Source: Thermanaerothrix solaris (GTDB lineage Bacteria > Chloroflexota > Anaerolineae > Anaerolineales > Anaerolineaceae). From it: a stretch of 20,023 nucleotides of DNA. Shown here in pieces: positions 14,584 through 20,023 of this stretch (its first letter is position 1; every line of letters starts with the position of its first letter). The position numbers were made by a program, and so were the translations under genes. The stretch spans positions 1-20,023 of the forward strand of contig NZ_JAUHMF010000003.1 of NCBI RefSeq assembly GCF_032334255.1, in the 5' to 3' direction. The notes below the pieces were generated by a model that was not told the origin of the DNA, ran no database searches, and saw only the letters and a list, made by a program, of their open reading frames with translations.

Positions 14584-15425
14584 GAGTACCGTCAAATCTC
14601 AAGCTGATCCAAAAAATTCTGAGTAAAATTTTTGCTTATTTAATACTGACCGCCGGGGCCCTTGTCATGGTTGCGCCTTTTTTGTGGATGATCACCACGT
14701 CTTTGAAGCCTGAGCGTTTTGTGTTTTCCCCACCTTATCTCTTTCCGGTCTATTTTGAATGGGAGAATTACTTCACTGCATTCAAAGCCGCTCCTTTTCA
14801 ACGGTACTATCTTAATACAGTCGTTATGGCTATTGGGATTACTATAGGCCAGGTGTTTTTCTCGTCCCTTGCCGCATATGCATTTGCCCGTTTACGCTTT
14901 CCTGGGCGGGAGCTTGTGTTTCTGATCTTTTTGGGGACAATGCTAGTTCCCCTCCATGTCACACTAATACCATCGTACCTTATTATCCAGAAACTTAATT
15001 GGATAAATTCATATCAAGCCCTGATCGTTCCACGCCTGGTAAGTGCATTCGGCATCTTCCTAATGCGCCAATACTATCTCAGTATCCCCAAGGATTTGGA
15101 TGAGGCCGCACTAATAGATGGGGCTTCTAGACTAACCATTTGGTGGAAAATTATTCTCCCGCTCTCAGGACCCGCGTTGGCTACATTGGGGATCTTTGCG
15201 TTTCTGTTCGCCTGGAATGATTTTCTGTGGCCACTGGTTGTTCTCAATAGTCCCGAAATGTATACCGTTCAATTAGGACTAGCCATGTTTCAGGGTAAGT
15301 ATGGTACACGATGGCATTTGTTGATGGCAGGAACGGTAACCGCAACCATTCCCGTGATCATTGCCTTTCTAATGGGTCAGAACCGCTTTATCGAAGGCAT
15401 TACAACCACAGGATTAAAAGGATAA
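14580..15425 (+). CDS. Sugar ABC transporter permease, MalG/UgpE type
   Basis: A 281-aa partner of the preceding permease, also with about six spans; the first is AGALVMVAPFLWMITTSLKP, a typical MalG start. The EAA loop reads DLDEAALIDGASRLTIWWKI followed by ILPL. The C-terminus (FIEGITTTGLKG) matches the usual MalG-type end. ATG 14580 overlaps the stop of the upstream gene by 4 bp. Together the two form the membrane channel for the imported sugar. No ATPase gene follows, so the channel must use an ATPase made elsewhere in the genome. Confidence 0.92.
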   Translation: MRVPSNLKLIQKILSKIFAYLILTAGALVMVAPFLWMITTSLKPERFVFSPPYLFPVYFEWENYFTAFKAAPFQRYYLNTVVMAIGITIGQVFFSSLAAYAFARLRFPGRELVFLIFLGTMLVPLHVTLIPSYLIIQKLNWINSYQALIVPRLVSAFGIFLMRQYYLSIPKDLDEAALIDGASRLTIWWKIILPLSGPALATLGIFAFLFAWNDFLWPLVVLNSPEMYTVQLGLAMFQGKYGTRWHLLMAGTVTATIPVIIAFLMGQNRFIEGITTTGLKG

Positions 15426-15428
15426 TTC

Positions 15429-16841
15429 ATGAACACGACACGAAAAGAACGTTGGGACGCCCCATCATGGGTACTTGACGCTGTCTTTTATCAAATTTTT
15501 CCCGATCGCTTTGCAAACGGTGATCCCGAGAATGATCCCCCGAACACAGTCCCTTGGGACTCCAAACCCACTCCTGACAATTTTTTTGGTGGAGACCTGA
15601 AAGGAATCCAAGATCACCTCAACCATTTATCCACACTGGGAGTAAACGCTATTTATCTAACACCCATTTTCAGGGCAGGAACGAATCATCGTTATGATAC
15701 TTGGGATTACTTCACCATTGACCCAACACTGGGCACCACAGAAACATTTCAAACGCTCGTCAACGCGGTTCACCAGAAGGGCATGAGAATCATTCTAGAT
15801 GCCGTTTTTAATCACTGTGGGGAAGGATTCTGGGCGTTTGAGGACGTCAAGAAATGTGGAGCAAGCTCGCGATATGCTAATTGGTTTATTCTCATGGGGA
15901 ATTCAATTGTGACTGAACCACCAAACTATCAAACCTGTGGTGGAGCATTTTATTTACCCAAACTGAATACCAGGAATTCTGAAGTGCAAGATTATTTATT
16001 TAATGTTGCCACTTATTGGAGCAGAGAGAGCCAAATTGATGGTTGGCGTTTGGACGTGCCTTGGAAAATTCCGATACGGTTTTGGCGAGAATTTCGTCGG
16101 CTTATGAAAAGTCTCAATCCGGACCTCTATATCCTTGGAGAAGTATGGCGCAACATTGAACCATGGCTAAAAGGAGATACGTTTGATGGTGTTATGAATT
16201 ACCCCTTACGCAGTTACATCCTAGATTACTTTATAAACTGTGCGATGGATGCAGAGGATTTCAACTACGAGATCATGCTTCAACAACACACTATTGGGAA
16301 AGCCGCTTATTACTTAATCAACCTATTAGGGAGTCATGATACTCCTCGCATCGCGACCCTCTGTCACAATGATATTCAACTTATGAGGCCCATCTTGGTT
16401 TTCTTGTTCACATACATCGGGGCTCCTATGATCTACTATGGGGATGAAATTGGACTCCAAGGTGGGAATGATCCCGAATGCCGCGGTGGAATGGAATGGA
16501 ATAAAACTAAATGGAATCTCCCTCTTTTGAAGCTATACCAAGAATTAATCGCTCTACGGCATCAACATCCTGCTCTTCGTCGAGGAAGTTATGAGCCTCT
16601 GTTGGTCTTTAATAGCGTTTATGCTTACCGACGATGCTTCGAGCAGGATGAAATCATCGTCATTCTAAACCCAAGGCCATTAAGTTATTCTAATGTCAAG
16701 GTTCCCCTCAAGGCCTATGCTCATAAAAACAAGCTATGGATGGATACTCTCAGCCACGGCACTTTCAGCACAACAAAGGGTGTATTAAACTTTGAACTAC
16801 TTCCAGCATATGCGACCTATGTTCTGATTCCAATATTGTAG
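15429..16841 (+). CDS. Cytoplasmic GH13 alpha-glucan hydrolase (neopullulanase/cyclomaltodextrinase-like)
   Basis: A 470-aa alpha-amylase-family enzyme. The four conserved regions are present: DAVFNH (124-129), DGWRLDVPW with nucleophile Asp209, ILGEVW with acid/base Glu238, and LLGSHDTPR with Asp304. The early YQIFPDRFANGD motif and the EVW and SHDTPR segments resemble neopullulanase, maltogenic amylase and cyclomaltodextrinase. Those enzymes usually carry an extra N-terminal domain of about 120 residues that is absent here. There is no signal peptide, so it should cut the imported oligosaccharide inside the cell, probably to glucose and maltose. It follows the permease gene by 3 bp and precedes the LacI gene by 10 bp. 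Confidence 0.9.
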   Translation: MNTTRKERWDAPSWVLDAVFYQIFPDRFANGDPENDPPNTVPWDSKPTPDNFFGGDLKGIQDHLNHLSTLGVNAIYLTPIFRAGTNHRYDTWDYFTIDPTLGTTETFQTLVNAVHQKGMRIILDAVFNHCGEGFWAFEDVKKCGASSRYANWFILMGNSIVTEPPNYQTCGGAFYLPKLNTRNSEVQDYLFNVATYWSRESQIDGWRLDVPWKIPIRFWREFRRLMKSLNPDLYILGEVWRNIEPWLKGDTFDGVMNYPLRSYILDYFINCAMDAEDFNYEIMLQQHTIGKAAYYLINLLGSHDTPRIATLCHNDIQLMRPILVFLFTYIGAPMIYYGDEIGLQGGNDPECRGGMEWNKTKWNLPLLKLYQELIALRHQHPALRRGSYEPLLVFNSVYAYRRCFEQDEIIVILNPRPLSYSNVKVPLKAYAHKNKLWMDTLSHGTFSTTKGVLNFELLPAYATYVLIPIL

Positions 16842-16851
16842 GTGAGGTGCC

Positions 16852-17886
16852 ATGGGGCGCGTTACCATTAAGGACATTGCTATACGAGCCGGGGTTTCTA
16901 GAACTGCTGTCTCTTTTGCCTTTAACCAGCCCAATCGCCTTCCAGAAGCCACGGTTCAACGCATTCTTGAGGTAGCAGAAGAACTGGGTTACGTACCGAA
17001 TCCTATTGCTCGTAGTATGAGCACTGGGCACACAGGAGTCATCGGAATTCTGGTCCCTCAACCCATTACTGAAATCATTCGTAATCCTTTTCTCTCAGAG
17101 TTTCTAGTAGGCGTAGGAGAGGCATGTACGGCTATGGGATACAACTTTATGCTTGTCCCTCCTTTCGAGGGGAGCGTACAGCGCGCAGTGGGAAGAGCAG
17201 TGGTAGATGGCTTCCTAATTATTGGGCTTGAGGTTTACAAATCTGCAGTGATGGTTTTGAAACAACGGGGAGTTCCCTTTGTACTTGTTGACGGAGATCC
17301 CGTTGATGAGGTATCTGTTGTTAATGTTGATGACGAAGGAGGAGCTTACCAGGCCATGAAATACGTTTTAACAGCGGGTCACCGAAATGTTGCAATTTTT
17401 AGTATCCGATCAGGACACAACGGTCGCTACCACGAGTATACGGGGACGCTGAAACGGCGAATGACTGGTTATTTGAAAGCTTTGCATGAATTCGGTCTAG
17501 AGGTTGATGGTTCAAAGATCTTTGTGATGGAATGTGCTAGCACGATGAACGGTGGACAATATGGATTTCAGAAGATTTGGAAGCGAAAACACCCCCCTAC
17601 AGCCATTATTGCGATGAGCGATATTATTGCCATTGGCGTCATCAATGCCGCGTATGAGATGAATGCAAGAATTCCAGAGGATATTTCTGTAGTGGGATTT
17701 GACAATATTCCTTACTCTCGAATCGTGATCCCTCCTCTAACTACAGTAGCTCAACCTCTGAGCGGAAAAGGAAAACTGGCTACTGAAATATTAATCAAGC
17801 ACATTGAGGGCAAGGAAACTATCGAGCATCATAACCTGCCAACATACTTGATCGAGCGCCGGTCTGTAAAAACTCTGAATGCTTAA
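16852..17886 (+). CDS. LacI-family transcriptional regulator
   Basis: A 344-aa regulator. Residues 1-60 form the LacI helix-turn-helix and hinge (VTIKDIAIRAGVSRTAVSFA, LPEATVQRILEVAEELGY, PNPIARSMSTG). The rest is a periplasmic-binding-protein-like sugar sensor, with GVIGILVP at its start, the core segment VSVVNVDDEGGAYQAMKYV, and the conserved end segment EDISVVGFDNIPYSRIVIPP then LTTVAQP. The recognition helix (RTAVSFAFNQ) differs from the common STVSRVLN form. ATG 16852 follows GTGAGGTG. It is the last gene of the sugar operon and most likely represses it at the two operator-like repeats at 12116-12140. Ligand unknown, probably the imported sugar or a product of the GH13 enzyme. Confidence 0.92.
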   Translation: MGRVTIKDIAIRAGVSRTAVSFAFNQPNRLPEATVQRILEVAEELGYVPNPIARSMSTGHTGVIGILVPQPITEIIRNPFLSEFLVGVGEACTAMGYNFMLVPPFEGSVQRAVGRAVVDGFLIIGLEVYKSAVMVLKQRGVPFVLVDGDPVDEVSVVNVDDEGGAYQAMKYVLTAGHRNVAIFSIRSGHNGRYHEYTGTLKRRMTGYLKALHEFGLEVDGSKIFVMECASTMNGGQYGFQKIWKRKHPPTAIIAMSDIIAIGVINAAYEMNARIPEDISVVGFDNIPYSRIVIPPLTTVAQPLSGKGKLATEILIKHIEGKETIEHHNLPTYLIERRSVKTLNA

Positions 17887-18139
17887 GTAATGCGATTAAC
17901 TTTACTTTTCGCTAACTGATCGAGCGGCATAAAGGGGCAATGGGTCCAAACATGGTAAGCTTGTGTTCGCTAAACCCAAGAACCATGAGGTGAGTCCATT
18001 GTCCGACATCGATCATACCCATGAATATCCTGGTCACTTTGACTCACGAATTGTCTCAATAAAAAGCTTACTTTGAGAAAATACGTTGCTTCAAAAAAGT
18101 GTTACACTACCGCAGAACTTTGTGTCTGCGAGGGAAAGC
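17887..18139. other. Gap between LacI gene and transposase remnant
   Basis: There is no supported gene in these 253 bp. GTAAGCTT (about 17956-17963) recurs inverted as AAGCTTAC (about 18064-18071). The stretch with GGTCACTTTGACTCACGAAT, at about 18031-18050, looks like the outer end of an insertion sequence of the integrase type, but its partner end is missing, so the border cannot be fixed. Confidence 0.35.
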
Positions 18140-19095
18140 TTATGATGAGTCAATGGAGCAAGCGAGAATTACTGGAAACCATTCGGCCTCGGTACTTAAA
18201 GGCCCAAAAAAGCGGGAAAGCACTGATCCTGGACGAATTTGTAGCTGCCGCTGGTTATCACCGCAAATATGCCATCCAGGTACTCAAGCATGGATGGAAG
18301 GGGAGGGGGTTACGCAAGAAAGGACGGCGTCCGCAATACCAGGGAGAGGTTGTTACGGTTCTGACCCAGATTTGGGAGATCTGTGGGCAGATCTGCTCGA
18401 AACCGGCTCAAACCCTTCCTGCTCGAGATAGTGGCTGTACTGGAACATCATCAGGAGCTGTTTCTCTCGGCGGCGGTCAAATCCCAGCTGCTGCGCATGA
18501 GCCGCTCCACGATTGACCGATGCTTGCAGCCAGCTTGGTTTGAAGAAAAGCGGCATGGTCTGTCCACAACCAAACCGGGAACGTTGCTCAAGAAGGCCAT
18601 TTCGATCCGCACCTTCGCCGACTGGGATTATGCCCGCCTAGGGTTCGTGGAAGTCGACCTTGTGGCGCATTATGGACAGAGCCTCAAAGGGCAATTTCTC
18701 AATACGCTCTCAACCACCGATGTCTCTACCGTCTGGACGGAGTGCGTGGCCCTTCTGCATCGCTCGCAACAGCTCGTGTTTGCCCCCATCTAGACCATGC
18801 GTCAGCGCTTGCCTTTTCCCTTTCTGGGACTCGATTCGGACAATGGCGGCGAGTTCATCAACGACATCCTGTACCGCTACTGTCAGAACGAACAGGTGAC
18901 CTTCACCCGCTCCCGACCGTACAAAAAAAAACGACTAGGCGCATGTCGAACAGAAGAACTGGTCGGTGGTGCGTCATCTGATCGGTTATGACCGTTTCGA
19001 GACCCAAGAAGAGCTCCAGCTCTTGAACAGCATCTCCGAGGACTTGCGCCTGTGTGTCAACTTCTTCCAGCCATTCTTGAAGCTCAAAGGTCAGG
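18140..19095 (+). pseudogene. Decayed integrase-core (IS481-like/ISNCY) transposase
   Basis: Joined across frames, the sequence reads as a DDE transposase: SQWSKRELLETIRPRYLKAQ, an N-terminal helix-turn-helix (YHRKYAIQVLKHG), VEVDLVAHYG (first Asp), LGLDSDNGGEFIND (second Asp), then HVEQKNWSVVRHLIGYDRF (Glu). Defects are: one extra base near 18403 (CC in ICSK/RLKPF), an in-frame TAG at 18791-18793, nine As at about 18923-18931 where eight would keep the frame, and a second TAG at about 18936-18938. The C-terminus stops after FFQPFLKLK near 19090, roughly 70-90 residues short of what I remember for the family. It ends against the 3' end of the minus-strand gene at 19108. It is almost certainly non-functional. 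Confidence 0.85.
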
Positions 19096-19107
19096 TTTAT
19101 CAACCCC

Positions 19108-19815
19108 CTACCGATACCCCCGCATCGAAAACTCATTCGGCCAGTTCCACCGTTCCAACCACAGGTCACTGTCCGGCTGCTTGAGCAAGGTCATGAGATC
19201 GGTGGCCAGGCCGCTAAATCCGTATTCCTGCAAGACGCTCACGATCCCGGCGCGGCGGATCGGTGTAAGAGTGCATACCGCTACATAACCTTGATAGTCC
19301 ATCTGGTTGTTCCACTTCACCAGCCAGGGATTATAACCATCCGAATGGCGGCGAGGATTGCGTAACACCTCGACCTCAACATACACCCGTTCGCCTTTTT
19401 GTTCTACCCGCACATCCGGTTTAGCGTAGGCACGCGAGAAACGGGGTAGAACATCCGCCTGCCATCCTCGCCGCCGCGCCTGCCAGGCAAAGATCAGCAC
19501 CGCCAGCGCATGGGCGGGGCTATTCCGCGCATTGTGTTCACGCTCGAGCCGTTCCCAGTCCGTTTGCTTGACCTCGAGGCCTAACTGCTTTGCATACTCT
19601 CGTCCGGCTTCGGTCAAGATGAGAATGTCATACGGGAAACGCCCAAACTTGCCTCGGATCACTTGCACCAGCTCTTCACGTTCAAGTGTCTCCCGCAAAC
19701 GCAGCGCTGATCCGCCTCGCACGCCCATCTGTTCTCGGATTTCCGACCATAAACAATACCCATCCGATATCTTCTCTATGACCACATTGACCCGCTTTCG
19801 AATGTCTTTGCGCAT
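19108..19815 (-). CDS. Winged-helix/PD-(D/E)XK-like protein, replication-relaxation type
   Basis: A 235-aa homologue of the protein at 1-649. Residues about 5-70 look like a winged helix, ending DILILTEAGREYAKQLGLE. DWERLEREHN and HALAVLIFAWQARRRGWQAD follow, then a nuclease-like core with PD at 133-134, EVE at 147-149 and KW at 167-168, and TPIRRAGIVSVLQEYGFSG near the end. I use ATG 19815 rather than the in-frame GTG at 19887, because the 24 extra codons would come from the repeat cluster at 19832-19937 and read as a repeated VQCYGF. A role in replication or maintenance of mobile DNA, or as a repressor at the adjacent repeats, is inferred. It is transcribed toward the decayed transposase. 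Confidence 0.65.
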   Translation of the reverse strand: MRKDIRKRVNVVIEKISDGYCLWSEIREQMGVRGGSALRLRETLEREELVQVIRGKFGRFPYDILILTEAGREYAKQLGLEVKQTDWERLEREHNARNSPAHALAVLIFAWQARRRGWQADVLPRFSRAYAKPDVRVEQKGERVYVEVEVLRNPRRHSDGYNPWLVKWNNQMDYQGYVAVCTLTPIRRAGIVSVLQEYGFSGLATDLMTLLKQPDSDLWLERWNWPNEFSMRGYR

Positions 19816-19831
19816 ATTACTGCCTCGAAAA

Positions 19832-19937
19832 CCGTAACATTGTACCCGGTCATAAAATCCGTAACATTGAACCTGCAACCTCCCCACTTAAGTGCAGGCA
19901 CAATGTTACTCTTGGCCGTCCCTGGCACAATATTACG
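19832..19937. repeat. Symmetrical cluster of four 13-bp repeats
   Basis: The unit GTAAYATTGWRCC occurs four times: twice on the plus strand (core starts near 19834 and 19861) and twice inverted (19897-19909 and 19924-19936). Within each pair the copies are 27 bp apart, and both inner copies are followed by TGCA toward the centre. The whole is a dyad about 19885, with arms of 44 bp and a 15-bp centre. It fills the gap between the WGR-type gene and the winged-helix gene. It could be an operator, an iteron-like site, or transposon ends. Confidence 0.7.
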
Positions 19938-19940
19938 CTT

Positions 19941-20023
19941 TCATCCCTCGCGGTAGCCTCGCCGCCGCTTTTGCGCCACGATCGTGGCCATGCGTTCCTC
20001 GGCCTCTCCCCGCGAGCCGCACG
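19941..20023 (-). CDS. C-terminal end of a probable WGR-domain protein (5' end outside window)
   Basis: The minus-strand frame ending in TGA at 19941-19943 reads GEAEERMATIVAQKRRRGYR then EG. This pattern, an acidic/Ala helix, then I..QK...GYRE at the terminus, is how WGR domains commonly end. The other two frames give low-complexity Arg/Ala/Gly sequence. Only 26 residues are visible, so both the coding call and the family are tentative. Confidence 0.45.
   Translation of the reverse strand, partial: CGSRGEAEERMATIVAQKRRRGYREG

Noticed and set aside
17878..17915. Weak AAGTAA/TTACTT stem after the LacI gene
   Set aside because: The stem is only 6 bp, AT-rich and interrupted, which is too little to call a terminator.
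18785..18940. TAG read as an amino acid in the transposase remnant
   Set aside because: Two frameshifts and a lost 3' end in the same gene show decay, so recoding is not needed. It is kept only as a check in the findings.
19816..19887. N-terminal extension of the right-edge winged-helix protein from GTG 19887
   Set aside because: The extra codons come from the repeat cluster and repeat VQCYGF. The ATG at 19815 matches the start of the conserved domain.
1..20023. CRISPR array, tRNA or rRNA
   Set aside because: I saw no regularly spaced identical repeats of CRISPR length, no cloverleaf-like sequence with a T-loop motif, and no rRNA-like stretch.

Overview
The window looks like a chromosomal segment of a Chloroflexota bacterium, perhaps Anaerolineae. 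That assignment is an inference. It rests on the Thr/Pro-rich linkers that follow the lipoprotein cysteine in both solute-binding proteins, the types of insertion sequence present, and the winged-helix/nuclease-like proteins at both ends. The base composition is a mosaic. The metabolic core (about 1.28-10.8 kb and 12.1-17.9 kb) is visibly AT-richer than the left edge, the insertion sequence at 10.8-12.1 kb and the right edge.

Left edge (1-1275), minus strand: the N-terminal part of a winged-helix plus PD-(D/E)XK-like protein that runs off the window, and a small zinc-ribbon protein. Minus-strand operon (10744 down to 1276): a GntR/UTRA repressor, a BMP-family nucleoside-binding lipoprotein, a two-domain ABC ATPase, two permeases, a PfkB sugar/nucleoside kinase, an isochorismatase-family cysteine hydrolase, a nucleoside phosphorylase, a BtpA/SgcQ-family TIM barrel and a DUF7916-like TIM barrel. 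The likely logic is import of a nucleoside, phosphorolysis to base plus (deoxy)ribose 1-phosphate, a kinase step, and two unassigned TIM-barrel enzymes on the sugar-phosphate branch. The hydrolase may act on the base. This is the best candidate here for an undescribed pathway.

Plus-strand operon (12261-17886): a CUT1 sugar-binding lipoprotein, two MalF/MalG-type permeases, a cytoplasmic GH13 glucanase and a LacI-family regulator. It probably imports and hydrolyses malto- or related oligosaccharides. No ATPase gene accompanies it. The two operons are divergent, and each has a good sigma70-type promoter with an operator-like repeat just downstream of the -10. Between the two promoters lies a complete 1223-bp IS4-type element. 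It has 16-bp perfect inverted ends, a transposase whose stop codon comes from flanking DNA, and a 5' hairpin that would hide its ribosome binding site in readthrough transcripts.

Right edge (17.9-20.0 kb): a decayed integrase-type transposase with two frameshifts, two in-frame TAGs and no 3' end; a second, intact homologue of the left-edge protein; a symmetrical cluster of four 13-bp repeats; and the C-terminal end of a probable WGR-domain protein. The edges therefore look like accessory or mobile DNA around a catabolic core.
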